DNA of 64,000 nt. Source: Zygosaccharomyces rouxii. Taxonomy: Eukaryota; Ascomycota; Saccharomycetes; Saccharomycetales; Saccharomycetaceae. The position numbers and the translations under genes were made by a program. Numbering within the stretch: the first letter of the stretch is position 1; every line of letters begins with the position of its first letter. The notes under the pieces were generated by a model, which was not told the DNA's origin, ran no database searches, and was given only the letters and a program-made list of their open reading frames with translations. Below are positions 1 to 10,400 of this stretch, piece by piece. Location of the stretch: the NCBI RefSeq assembly GCF_000026365.1, contig NC_012990.1, positions 930,001 to 994,000 on the forward strand, given 5' to 3'.

Positions 1-1617
1 GTGATCAGCGTGCAAATGACTTAGGTACATCATCTTCATATTCTTAAAAATCTTGCAAACAGTAGTACTGGGGAAATGTCTTCTTATAGTTCCTAAAGTA
101 TTTTCACCAGCGTCTAACAGTATGATTCTACTATCAATATTACCAGTTTCTGTTTTGTAAGGGATCTTTAAAAGAGTTGAAAGAACGTTTCTGTATTTTG
201 AAGGCAGTGCACTCCCTGTTCCCAATGTGATAGCTTCAACATTACTCTTCTTTTCCGGTGTATCAAAGTTATCAACACCTTGTTGTTCAGTAACTATTTT
301 TTCAAATGAAGTTGATGGTAGATTTAGAGGTTTAACATGTCTTCGATATGCAAAATCCCATGACCAATCAGGACAGTTGTTTTCAATCTTGATCCTCATT
401 GACTCTTCCCCCTTGGTGAAAGATTCGATCTGAGTAACCGAACCTTGAGTGAAAGGATGAACATTTTCACTAGGAATAGTTGACCTTAACGGTTCCTCTT
501 GTGATTGCGACAGTGTAGTTCCGCGATCCGTTGGCTTACTGAAACATTCATAGAATTCTTTGGACAGAATCGAATTTGACTGAGGTAAGTTGAAATTTTG
601 AACCATCAATGCCTTTAATTTGAGTACAGTCAAAGCAGCACCTTTAAACACAATGGTATTGGGACAAACCTTTGGATGAGAAACAAACATTTGTACGTCA
701 TTACCAAAAAGTTCCATTGACTTAATGAGATTATCATTAATAGTAACATCTCCTCCCAAAAAAAAATAAACGATACCCAAATCTTCGCAGTCGTACTCCT
801 TAAACTTTTCTCTAAATCCTTCAATGTAAGAATCATCCGGAATATCCAGAATCAAAACTCTCGGAAACTGTCTTTGTTTCTCCAAGACCTGTTCTGGAGT
901 AATTTGAGAGCCGTCATCTAAAGTAATCGACTGACCAGATGCTAATTTACCAAAGGAAGGGCCTTTAGGTACACCTAATTTAGCCGCTATATCAGGCCTA
1001 AACTTACCTCTAACAGGTTCGAACACGATTTCATAACAGGTGGAAGTCCTTGGTACACTGAATTGTGTCGGTAGTTCAACATTTAAAAATGGATCAGAAG
1101 AAGGATCGTATCTAGAGGTAGGTCCATTTTTGGGGAACATATTGGCGACTATAGATTTTAATGCCATATTTTGCCTTTCGTTGAAAACCAAATTATCGTT
1201 GCCGCCAGACTGAGGAACTATGATCGATTTAACTCTTAAGAGGCCGTCACTATAGATTTCTTGATCTTTCATAGCGTCTGTCTGTAGCGAAATACCAAAT
1301 CTGAATACGAAATATCTCCACGTAGAAACCACATAATTAATCAAATCACCACCGTGATGCAATTTCAAATTTGCCTTACCTTGATCTGCAACAGTAAGAA
1401 TCATACCTGGTAGCCCACCCAAACTATTCCAATTCAGTTCACCTGTAAGGAATATATCTTGCAATTTACCAATTCTAGTACGACTTTCTGTTAAGCATCT
1501 TTGGGAGCCCTCTGCCATTTTACCAAAGAAATAACGATCTCCATGATGGGATTGTAATAGAAGTAATGGATGACTCGTATCAGAGGTTGGATGTGCTACA
1601 GTGGTAAGGTAGAACAT
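1..1617 (-). CDS. TRZ1: tRNase Z, long form (partial; 3' part lies beyond the window edge)
   Basis: Endonuclease that removes 3' trailers from pre-tRNAs in nucleus and mitochondria. The first 539 codons are visible; the rest runs off the left edge. The visible part holds the degenerate amino-terminal beta-lactamase half (FGKMAEGSQRCLTE near the start, then FLTGELNWNSLGGLPGM), the segment GTGSALPSKYRN, and, as the very last codons, the catalytic LSHLHADH (HxHxDH) zinc motif. The yeast protein is about 838 residues. The start at 1617 is the ATG whose product aligns with the S. cerevisiae start (MFYLTTVAHPTSDT). No ATG lies upstream in frame before a TAA at 1795-1797, but the frame is open for 59 codons. 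Next to GYP1 and MTD1 as expected from synteny. Confidence 0.95.
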   Translation of the reverse strand, partial: MFYLTTVAHPTSDTSHPLLLLQSHHGDRYFFGKMAEGSQRCLTESRTRIGKLQDIFLTGELNWNSLGGLPGMILTVADQGKANLKLHHGGDLINYVVSTWRYFVFRFGISLQTDAMKDQEIYSDGLLRVKSIIVPQSGGNDNLVFNERQNMALKSIVANMFPKNGPTSRYDPSSDPFLNVELPTQFSVPRTSTCYEIVFEPVRGKFRPDIAAKLGVPKGPSFGKLASGQSITLDDGSQITPEQVLEKQRQFPRVLILDIPDDSYIEGFREKFKEYDCEDLGIVYFFLGGDVTINDNLIKSMELFGNDVQMFVSHPKVCPNTIVFKGAALTVLKLKALMVQNFNLPQSNSILSKEFYECFSKPTDRGTTLSQSQEEPLRSTIPSENVHPFTQGSVTQIESFTKGEESMRIKIENNCPDWSWDFAYRRHVKPLNLPSTSFEKIVTEQQGVDNFDTPEKKSNVEAITLGTGSALPSKYRNVLSTLLKIPYKTETGNIDSRIILLDAGENTLGTIRRHFPSTTVCKIFKNMKMMYLSHLHADH

Positions 1618-2132
1618 CGATGAGAATCTGAGAGAGTTTTGAAATTCTTTATGCTTTTGATCCTTCTCTGAAATTGAGTTAGAACTCTTCCACCTAATAT
1701 GAGATAAGTAAATACCTAAAGTAGGATCCAAAGGTCTTCCCAAACGACTTCTAATGGTCAAAGACTTGAAGAATGTCACTTTGAATGTAGGTTTTTATGT
1801 ACTAGTCCCAGTACTTACTGAAATTTTTCTATTGAAGGAACGTTCTTAAAAAGATCTTCGTTGAAATAGGACCAAAAAACACCAATACCACAAGCTTTTC
1901 GAAGAACTTGATGGTTTCTTAAATCGTTACTCCAAGAAATTATATGAAATCTAGATACACTGTTATTTGATCCAATGTGACGTCCGAATAACACAAACTC
2001 AACTTAGCACAGTTACCAGTAAGTGTAAAAAAGAACAAAAAAAAAAAAAAAAAAAAAAAAAGTTCACCCCGCGGTAAGCTTTACCAGTATTAGTACATTT
2101 TTATTCCTGAAATTGCTAGTGTCAATGCATCG
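1618..2132. other. intergenic region between GYP1 3' end and TRZ1 start
   Basis: 515 bases between two minus-strand genes. It contains a run of 25 A from 2037 to 2061 (poly-T on the coding strand, downstream of GYP1). On the minus strand there are two successive open stretches without ATG: one of 59 codons directly in frame with TRZ1 (1618-1794) and another of about 60 codons between roughly 1820 and 2010. No recognised gene or RNA. Confidence 0.6.
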
Positions 2133-3977
2133 CTACTGCCAATGGGAAGTTGCGTCTTTATAAAGAGATTGCCAGATATATGCTTCGCTCAGTAACATTT
2201 CGATGTCAGTCTCTTTCCAATTTCTGGTTGGTGGATTCTGCAAAAAAGTAATGATGTTTTGGAAGTCCATATCAATTAGTTGGTCACTCCACCTTATCAG
2301 AAATGCTGCACATACGAATACGTGAAATTCATTCAAGGAAGAACGTCTTAATCTTGGTAAATCTTCACTTGAACCTTTTGAAGTTGTACTAGGTGATGTA
2401 AAAGATTGAAAAGTCATGGATGCCGGCTCCGTTGGTGTTCGTGGTGGTCCTGTATCAGACATCATAGCTGCAGCCGATGATGACGTCTCTAGAGAAGTTT
2501 CTGATAAGTAAGTATCCCACATTCTAATCACTGTACTCATCTGAAATTCTCTCATTAAGAGACAATTCATCCATCTAAATGCAAATTGAATGAACTCTAC
2601 CTGTTCGGATTGGAAATGGTTGAAAAGATCCCGATCGATACGTTTTACTAATTGGCTCAAATTTTTGACCTGTTTTAAAATTCCTGGTTGTCCATGAATA
2701 TAGTTATCTGTAATCTGTTCCAGCAGTTTTGTTAAGCACCAAAACGTATCGGCCTCCACATCATTTAATTGTGACTCTGTCAAATACGATTCCGGATCCA
2801 ATTTCTCCACATCATCTATCTGAGACTGTGGTAAATATTCTGTAAGGAAAGTTTGGAAAAAAGGTGTCAATAGATCGTTAATACCTTGTACATACCCACT
2901 TGCCGGATGTCTAATGGCCCAAAGGTACAAAATTCTCTGTAAGGATCTTTGTACCGATTTAAATTGGTACAATGGTATGTGGGGGTTGGTTCTGGGAACG
3001 TCAATTTCTATCTGATGCCACGTCGGTACGTCCCTAGAGTGCTGTTCTGAGAAAACATGATCCAGGCCATCATGATACTCCTGTCTCTTTCTTTTCAACA
3101 GAGATTCTTGTCTCTTTGTATTTGCAGGCAAATATCCAATTAAGAGCTTCCATACTACAGGTCTTTGAGGTTTGGGGATCCCGTTCCAACTTATTTGCCT
3201 AAGTTCCTGCTGGTTGATAATGTGTTTATTCTTCAAGATACAATCAAATTTTGCCATCCTTTGAAGCATCGAAGTTAACTCCTGTGCTTCTCTCTCGTTC
3301 TCCACTTCTAACTGTGATCTCAGATCTGTGGTCAGAGTTTTTTGTAATTGGGGTAGCTGTGGGTATGAAAACGTAGAGCTTGCATTTTGATTTGCCATCG
3401 CCGTTGTGGAAGAGGTTGGCGTAGTCTTAACACTTGATGATCTTGTCACCTTCGGCGTGGCAGGCGAAGCCACACCGCCGTTGGTAATTATGGGGATAGG
3501 CATGTTGTAATCATCAATAACAGCACTCCAATCTTCATCTAAGTCCTTAAAATATTTATCACTTTTTCTGCTACTGCCACTACCACTACCGCTCCCACCT
3601 CCGCTGTCTCTATAATAAGAGGGGTTGTACTTGTTGGCAGATGTGTATGGCTTTGAAGAATCCGTACTTGTTCTTCTGCTACTAGCACTACCACCACCAG
3701 ACGAAGAAATTGGCGTTGAGTACTTTAAGGGTGAATATGACGATGAGGACGATGAATTTTTTATAGCCGTCGTCTGTTGCTTCGCCATAGCATCGAAATT
3801 ACCGTCTCCCGTATAACTACTATTCGATTTCGGTGAACTGGCTGATGAAATTCTCCATGATTTCATTAGAGAACTAACCAAGTTAGTACCACTACTTGCT
3901 AAACTGTATCCGTATCCATACGGGGAGCTACCGTGATCTTTTTGGTGCATCTCTTTTGAACTTGATCTAACTCCCAT
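2133..3977 (-). CDS. GYP1: GTPase-activating protein for Ypt1 (TBC domain)
   Basis: Cis-Golgi GAP that stimulates GTP hydrolysis by the Rab GTPase Ypt1. 614 residues. Residues 1-200 are low complexity (Ser, Gly, Thr rich); the TBC domain starts near residue 264 (WNGIPKPQ). The dual-finger residues are present: Arg329 in IDVPRT and Gln364 in GYVQG. A Ser/Thr-rich insert near 490-535 interrupts the C-terminal part before SSLNEFHVFVCAAFLI, as in S. cerevisiae Gyp1. The end, YKDATSHWQ, matches the yeast C-terminus. ATG at 3977 gives a length close to the yeast protein (637). Same strand as TRZ1, about 0.5 kb upstream of it. Confidence 0.96.
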   Translation of the reverse strand: MGVRSSSKEMHQKDHGSSPYGYGYSLASSGTNLVSSLMKSWRISSASSPKSNSSYTGDGNFDAMAKQQTTAIKNSSSSSSYSPLKYSTPISSSGGGSASSRRTSTDSSKPYTSANKYNPSYYRDSGGGSGSGSGSSRKSDKYFKDLDEDWSAVIDDYNMPIPIITNGGVASPATPKVTRSSSVKTTPTSSTTAMANQNASSTFSYPQLPQLQKTLTTDLRSQLEVENEREAQELTSMLQRMAKFDCILKNKHIINQQELRQISWNGIPKPQRPVVWKLLIGYLPANTKRQESLLKRKRQEYHDGLDHVFSEQHSRDVPTWHQIEIDVPRTNPHIPLYQFKSVQRSLQRILYLWAIRHPASGYVQGINDLLTPFFQTFLTEYLPQSQIDDVEKLDPESYLTESQLNDVEADTFWCLTKLLEQITDNYIHGQPGILKQVKNLSQLVKRIDRDLFNHFQSEQVEFIQFAFRWMNCLLMREFQMSTVIRMWDTYLSETSLETSSSAAAMMSDTGPPRTPTEPASMTFQSFTSPSTTSKGSSEDLPRLRRSSLNEFHVFVCAAFLIRWSDQLIDMDFQNIITFLQNPPTRNWKETDIEMLLSEAYIWQSLYKDATSHWQ

Positions 3978-5021
3978 AATCGTCTAATCTAGAACACAGA
4001 CGAATGAATACAAAAAGGTCTCAAAGGAGCCAGTAAAAAAAACCGTCAGGGAATAATTCCAAGCCCAGTACAGATATTTTTACACTGTTGTGATTGATTC
4101 CAACGCTAACGTGGGTTCTGTGAATTGATTCCTTGCTGATCAATGGGGCAGGAGTATTGTACTTTTGTATTGGCATCGTTTGTATTATTGTTACCAGCGC
4201 CTTCTCGTTCAAAACTTGTATGGGATCGAAAACCCTTATCACCACATACGAGGTGAGAAATAGCCATTGGATCAGAATAGAGAAACGATTTATAATTCGA
4301 TATCTAGGCACCAATTCTCTCTGCTTATTTCACCGATGGATTCTGTTGAATTTTTCATATTTTTCCATGGTAAAACAGGCTTTTTCCACAATTATACGGC
4401 ATTTTTTTGGGATTTGAGAATAACTGTACTTTTAGGTGTTTTCTAAAGGTGCAATTACGTTCTATCTTGCGTCAATAAGTGCCCAAGGTAGTGGAAATGG
4501 CTCTATTACGAGATTATCCAACAAGCATGTAATAATGTATAGTCCGGTGTCATTAGCACGTGACTCCGCTACCTCACTTCTCGAGACAAGATCTTAAATA
4601 TTCAAGTATCGATCGAGCATCTGTTCACGATACCCATAAGTTGAAGGTATATGATGTCGATCTGTTCAGTACAATCGTTTTTGTCAATCTAGCTGACTCT
4701 CCTGTTATCTTTTTGACTCTTTACAATTTGTCCATTTTCAATATCTTGATGTAATTTTCAACATGAAAATTAAAATAAGATCACGGTTAATTAACATTAA
4801 CAACTTTTTGCATTTAATACTTACTCATAATAAATCTGGATTCATTTCGAATTCAGACTCCTTTCTATTTCGCACGTTGTTCGGAGTTCTCTTGTCAAAC
4901 ATACTTATATATATAAATAATCTTTTCGAGCTGGTTTATTCCCTGCATACAAGTATAGAGCTATAACTGTGGGAAGTTTAGTGATTTCAAGAAAGACGAA
5001 TACAAGGTAATAAGCACAATA
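3978..5021. other. 1 kb divergent intergenic region GYP1/MTD1
   Basis: Promoter space for the divergent GYP1 and MTD1 genes. Two overlapping ORFs on opposite strands (4021-4314 minus, 4133-4417 plus; under 100 codons each) match nothing I recognise and are probably chance. A TATA-like stretch TATATATAAATA lies at about 4908-4919, about 105 bases before MTD1. The transcription-factor sites at 4557-4719 are listed separately. Confidence 0.6.
4557..4719. promoter_or_regulatory. cluster of three TGACTC sites and one CACGTG upstream of MTD1
   Basis: TGACTC occurs at 4561-4566, 4694-4699 and 4714-4719, all in the same orientation. This is the core bound by Bas1 and Gcn4 in yeast. The first copy overlaps CACGTG at 4557-4562 (minus-strand reading GTCACGTG, the Cbf1 consensus). 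S. cerevisiae MTD1 belongs to the purine/one-carbon set controlled by Bas1/Bas2, so the cluster 300-460 bases before MTD1 fits that control. Binding itself is inferred. Confidence 0.6.
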
Positions 5022-5996
5022 ATGTCAGATGCTACAGTTAGTAAACCAGGTGTGACAGTTTTAGCATCAAAAATCTCAAAAATATATGTGGAAGAAATCA
5101 CTTCCAAGGTAAAAGCCATTCAGAATATTAGACCCCATGGTCCACTTCTAGTAGGATTTCTAGCCAATGATGATCCTGCAGCTGAGATGTATGCATCTTG
5201 GACTAAGAAAACTAGTGAAGACATGGGATTTCGTTATGAATTAAGAAGGATTGATGAGAAGGATTTTCTCGAAGAAGCCATTATTGAAGCCAATAGAGAT
5301 CCTCAAGTCGATGGTATAATGGTTTACTATCCGGTATTTGGTAATGCACAGGATCAATATTTACAGCAAGTGGTAGCTAAGGAGAAAGATGTGGAAGGTA
5401 TGAATCACGTTTACTACCAAAACATGTACCATAACATCAGATATTTGGATTCTGAAAATACATTAAAATCAATACTACCATGCACACCACTGGCAGTTGT
5501 CAAAATTTTAGAATACTTGAAAGTGTACAACAATCTTTTACCACAAGGTAACAGACTTTATGGTAAAAAATGTGTGGTTGTCAATAGATCGGAAATTGTG
5601 GGTAGACCGCTAGCGGCTCTGCTGGCGAATGACGGTGCAGTCGTCTATTCTGTCGATATTGACAACATTCAAAAATTTACTCGTGGTGAAGGTCTTAAAT
5701 TTAAAAAGCACCATGTGGAAGATTTGGGAGCATTTTCCAAGGATCTTTTGAAACAGTGTTGTTCAGAAGCAGACGTGATCATTACCGGTGTACCTTCAGA
5801 ATCTTACAAGTTTCCTACCGAATGTATTAAGGAAGGTGCAGTCTGCATAAATTTCTCATCTAATAAGAATTTTGATGAAACTGTCAAAAGCAAAGCTTCG
5901 CTGTACGTGCCCATGACTGGTAAGGTTACGATTTCCATGCTTCTAAGAAACATGCTGAGATTAATCGAAAACAGTGAGAAATTCAAGAATCCATGA
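5022..5996 (+). CDS. MTD1: NAD-dependent 5,10-methylenetetrahydrofolate dehydrogenase
   Basis: Cytosolic monofunctional enzyme oxidising 5,10-methylene-THF to 5,10-methenyl-THF with NAD, feeding one-carbon units to purine synthesis. 324 residues (yeast about 320). The NAD-binding segment NRSEIVGRPLAALLANDGA is at 188-206 and CTPLAVVKILEYL near 154. Where bifunctional FolD-type enzymes have a YxxxK catalytic lysine, this protein reads Y57-ASW-T61, consistent with loss of cyclohydrolase activity as in yeast Mtd1. Followed by convergent RPF2 with about 100 bases between stop codons. The promoter carries three TGACTC elements. Confidence 0.95.
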   Translation: MSDATVSKPGVTVLASKISKIYVEEITSKVKAIQNIRPHGPLLVGFLANDDPAAEMYASWTKKTSEDMGFRYELRRIDEKDFLEEAIIEANRDPQVDGIMVYYPVFGNAQDQYLQQVVAKEKDVEGMNHVYYQNMYHNIRYLDSENTLKSILPCTPLAVVKILEYLKVYNNLLPQGNRLYGKKCVVVNRSEIVGRPLAALLANDGAVVYSVDIDNIQKFTRGEGLKFKKHHVEDLGAFSKDLLKQCCSEADVIITGVPSESYKFPTECIKEGAVCINFSSNKNFDETVKSKASLYVPMTGKVTISMLLRNMLRLIENSEKFKNP

Positions 5997-6103
5997 TAAG
6001 AACATTCTATATATTGTTATTATTAATATCATATACTAATACTATATTATACATACGGGAACAATTTTTTTTTCTATTCTTTTAAATTTTTTTGGGGGGT
6101 AAA

Positions 6104-7241
6104 TCATTTTTTCTTCTGCCTCTTGGTGGAAGGTTCATCGATATCCTCAGCAGTGACAAATTCTTCGCCATAAGTGTCCTCTTCAGAATTTTCTGCCTCG
6201 TCATTCAACTCTTCACCATCGTTCAGCTCTTCCTCTTCATCATTTATATATTCTTCCACATCATCATCTTCTTGATCTTGATCAAATCTAGATTTCAAAC
6301 CCTTCATCTTTCTCGTTTGTAATTTGTTCAAATCTTGCTTACCCATATGTATTCTACCGAGTTTGTCACCCATTGGATCCATATCAACGTTCTTAACGGT
6401 CTTGGTATTCAATTGCTTAGGTTTCCTACGTGCTTCCTTCTCCATTTCAGGTGATGGCGATTGGATTCTACCGATTTTGAAGTCAAATCTGGGTCCGGTC
6501 TCTTGCAATTCCACTCTTGGTAATTTACGACCACCTTGTTCACTTCTGTAAGTTCTCAATCTGTAAACTCTGAATAGAACATTTGGCAAAGGCTCACCAT
6601 CTTGGAAATCACCTTGAAGTGTTACCGATATGACATGTTGTAGACCAGCGACATCGTACAAATCAGTAACTGTTCCTCTAAAGAAATCCAGAAACAAGGA
6701 CTTGAGGTGCTTATAAACTGGGTGAGTATCAAATGCAGATCCTTGGAAGGAGAACATTGGTTTTAATCCGACTGCAAAAGTTTTAGCTTTGAAATCTTCC
6801 AACAGTTTGTAATTGTTAACAATCATCAATTCAACCATATCGTAGATCTTGTAGCCGAAAGTACGAACAAATGTCAAGTTGTTTCTACGCTTCTTAGAGG
6901 TCGTGGAAAGCACCAACAATGAACAGTCGTTCTTTTCACTAAAGAACTCCAATGGTGCAGGATCTTCAAAAGGTCTAATTTCATTCTTTCTATCAAATCT
7001 CTTCATATCTGGTTTCTTCAATGAACTTAAATCCACCATAGCATCATGCAGTAATTTGTTAGAAGTCTGGCCTGGAACGAATAATGCTTGTTTCACATTT
7101 TCTACAAGCTTTGGCTCCTTTTCCTTAAGAGCTCTCTTAGCCTTGGCGGTCTTGGGTTTTCTAGTTTGCTTTTAGTTAGTAACTAATATTCAGCTGAGAA
7201 GAGGAGGTGAAAAACATATAAACATACACTGTCCTAATCAT
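6104..7241 (-). CDS. RPF2: ribosome biogenesis factor Rpf2, Brix domain (spliced, two exons)
   Basis: Nucleolar 60S assembly factor that, with Rrs1, brings 5S RNP (Rpl5, Rpl11, 5S rRNA) into pre-60S particles. Exon 1 is 7241-7228 (14 nt), exon 2 is 7160-6104; joined they encode 356 residues (yeast 344). The splice restores the start MIRTVKPKTAKAKRALKEKE, nearly identical to yeast Rpf2, whereas exon 2 alone has no ATG until well inside the conserved region. The Brix domain spans about 28-240 (GQTSNKLLHDAMVDLSSLKK, FRTFGYKIYDMVEL-like and GRIHMGKQDL segments). The C-terminus is acidic then basic. Divergent from NUP133; PAC and RRPE elements lie in the shared promoter. Confidence 0.95.
7161..7227 (-). 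other. spliceosomal intron in RPF2 (67 nt)
   Basis: On the minus strand, exon 1 ends ...ACAGT followed by donor GTATGT (7227-7222). A perfect TACTAAC branch site lies about 17 nt before the acceptor TAG ending at 7161. Phase: GT plus A completes a Val codon, giving MIRTV-KPK. I know of no intron in S. cerevisiae RPF2. Confidence 0.93.
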
Positions 7242-7315
7242 CTTGATACTTTAAAGTGGTTTCACAAAGATCAGAATACACCACTATTATCGACGTAATT
7301 TGAACTGTTCGTTAT

Positions 7316-7370
7316 GCGATGAGATGAGATGAGATGAGCTAGAAATGAGCTTAGACCCAAAAATTTTTCA
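7316..7370. promoter_or_regulatory. PAC and RRPE elements in the RPF2/NUP133 promoter
   Basis: GCGATGAGAT at 7316-7325 is a PAC motif, and it is followed by tandem ATGAG repeats to about 7339. TGAAAAATTTTT (minus-strand reading of 7359-7370) is an RRPE motif. In yeast this pair marks ribosome-biogenesis genes (Dot6/Tod6 and Stb3 targets). That fits RPF2, whose start is about 75 bases away. Confidence 0.7.
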
Positions 7371-7495
7371 TCGTTAGTAGTGATTTTAGTTTTTTTCAAC
7401 ATAATGAAGAAGAGATGATGATCCTTTGAAATGATAAATATTGAAGGTATCAAGGAGGGAAAGAGTACTGGAATTGGGCTGTATTGGTTGAATCA

Positions 7496-10400
7496 ATGAG
7501 TTCTGGTCAACCCTTATTTCAATTGAGGAAAGAGTTGAGTGTTCCTCTTTCCGCTGGTGAAGACGACACGACTAATCAAACGACAGATACGAATACTAGT
7601 TATGAGAGATTCCAATCTGTGGATGTATCTCTAGATACACATCACCACGAGGATAAGCAAACTTTTAACAATATTAAGATTCTCACTGAAAATGAAAGGT
7701 ACGTGGTTAAGAGATTAGCGCCTGACCTTTCGACATTACCCATTGACTCTTCATCGTCTGAAGGTCTTGTGGATACACATTCTGGCAAGGCATTGGTTAA
7801 CGATAATGATTTTCTATACATTTGGGACTATTACTCCAGTCAAAGAAATACCAATTTTTGTCGAATTCCATTACATGAGGAACATGTCGTTTTGAAACAC
7901 GAACCTAAATGTCTAATTACATGGCCAGCTGCTATGGACGATACTACTCAGATGTTTGCAGAAAATTCTGGTGGTGCATTTGGTGGCGTTTGCATTATAC
8001 ATCGTAAAAACGGTCAATTGATCTATTACGAAGATATCGATTCAATTAACAATTTACATCTACAGCTTTCTCACAGCAAAGCACATACGGTTAATCTGAA
8101 ATTGAAAGATAATGAAAGTGTTACTGAGGCAATAAATTGTGAGCCAGCTGGTATTGTCATTGCTACTTCATTAGGTAGAGTGCTTTTTGTTACGATAAGA
8201 GATTCATCGGGTAAACCAAGTGTCAGAGTGAAGCAACAATTGGTTAAACCACAACAAGGGTTTTTCTTCTCCACTTTTAACCCATCGAATGAAGTTGTTT
8301 CCTTAAAGATGGGTCCTATTGTCGGTAGGGGTGAGAGATTATTATATATTGTTACAAGAGGTGGTAACTTCCAGATGTGGCACCTATCGGTAAGCATTAG
8401 TTCTTACAAGAGATTAGATGTGCAGTTGTTTGAACAAATCTTAGATTCATTGCAAGATCTCTACCCCTTTGCTCATGGATCTTTACAGGTTCTCGATTCT
8501 CATCCTTTATTTCCAGATTCTTCCTCAGTTCATCTAGTTCTGTCTTCTATTACCAACGGCGATGAAATGTATTATATTTTAAGTACTATAGTGCTTGACG
8601 AGAAGACAAAGAGCTTTACCATTTTCTCAACTTACAGATTGAACACCTATGTGACTAGTTTTGTTGATAAGAAACCCGAACTTTTTATTCCAGCAGCTCT
8701 TGGTGAACAGTTAACTGATACAACCACTGTCTTCGTTCTATTTAATGATGCTGTGGTACTTACACAAGTAAGTTCCAAATTGGATTCTTCTTATCCGCTA
8801 AGGAGGAAATGGGAAGATATCATTAGCTTTAGAGATGATGTGAATCTGATAGGATCTGGTTATGACTCTGAATCTATTTACGTCATGAGCAAAGAAATTG
8901 GCGTTTTGGAAATTAGTGTCACTGGTGAAGTTAATGAGAGTGAAAAGTCTATGGAAGAAGTTAGATTTGTTAAATCTCATGTGGATCAAGCAGTATATTT
9001 TTCAGGAATTTCTTCGAACCCCATTGAATTTAATCTACCTAAGGGGATATCACTGGAAGTGGATGAGATAGAAGCAGATTTACGTTCTTGTAGCGACGAA
9101 ATTTTTCACTCAAAAGGTAAATATATCCCACCCATGATGAATACTTTAACTCAACATTTGAGTCTACGAGTTGATCTTTTCAGAAATTTACTAAATTTTG
9201 TGGAACAAAATTTTAATTTTAAGGTATCCCCAAATGAAAAATTAAAGCTTTTGCAAAATTTTGAAATTCTGAACTGTTGCCTTAAACTTTGCATCCTATT
9301 AAAAAATTTACCAGAATTAAATGAAATATGGAAGAAGACTTTGAAATTAAGAAATAGTAACTTAACAACTGAAACTCTTTTCGTTGGTCAGCTTCATGAG
9401 TTTCCTAAAGTGTTTTCACAATTTTTGGCCCAATTGAACAGTAAGTCGATGCCAGCATCTATCCCCCTGAAAACTTCTGTGGTGGATCTTTTAATAGAAT
9501 GTGTCTATAAAGGCATTCTAGAAGAAGGTGAAAAACAGCTTAGGTACGATCTTTTCAAATTGGATCCATTAGAATTGGGTATTGAATTACCATGGTTCAT
9601 CAATTATGAAAATTTGGAGTCTATAAACAGTAGCTTCCTCGATTTTAAGTTTTCGACTCAAATAACATCCGATGAAGATAAGAATAGGTTACTCACTTTG
9701 ACAAAGACGTTATACTACCTTTTCAACCAGGCAAATCTTTGGTTCAAGGAATATTCTCAAAGACAAGAGACCGAGTTATTTGGCAAATTCCAACTCTTAT
9801 TCTTAAACAATCATTTGTCATGGAATCAGGCACTGCTGGATTCAAACTTGAAACAAGAGGCCCTACAGATTGCTGAATTTTACCAAGATTTGGAGGCATT
9901 AGTGGAAACGCTTGAATCTTTAGATAAGTCGATTTCACAGGAGGCTTATTTTTATTATTTCGATAAATTTGGATATCAATTTGGCTCTACGGTGTTCCAG
10001 TACTACATCAGTCAAAACAAATTGGATGATTTATTTTATAGGTTCCCTGAGCAACACGATATGCTGGTTGAATTCCTTGGTAGTTCTGACAAATATGGCG
10101 AAGTCGCATGGATACAAGAGATTCTCGATAAACGTTATGATGCAGCCACAACCACTCTATGCGATATTTCCCTTGGTGAAACTAAGAAAGATCAACCCTT
10201 AGAACAACGTCAGGTTTACCTGAACATAGCCAAATTGACAGGATTGATGAATCAACCAATTCCATTGGATCAGTTGAAGTTAATTCAGGGTGATTTAGAT
10301 ACCTTGGATGGGCAAAAGAATTTGCTTTTCAAATTACAAGATCCACGTATCAAGCTTGCATCTGGATTTGCTGGGACACCATTTGAAGAGTTATTCCAAT

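Noticed and set aside
4021..4417. Overlapping ORFs of 97 and 94 codons between GYP1 and MTD1.
   Set aside because: Neither resembles a known family, they overlap each other on opposite strands, and they occupy the promoter region of divergent genes.
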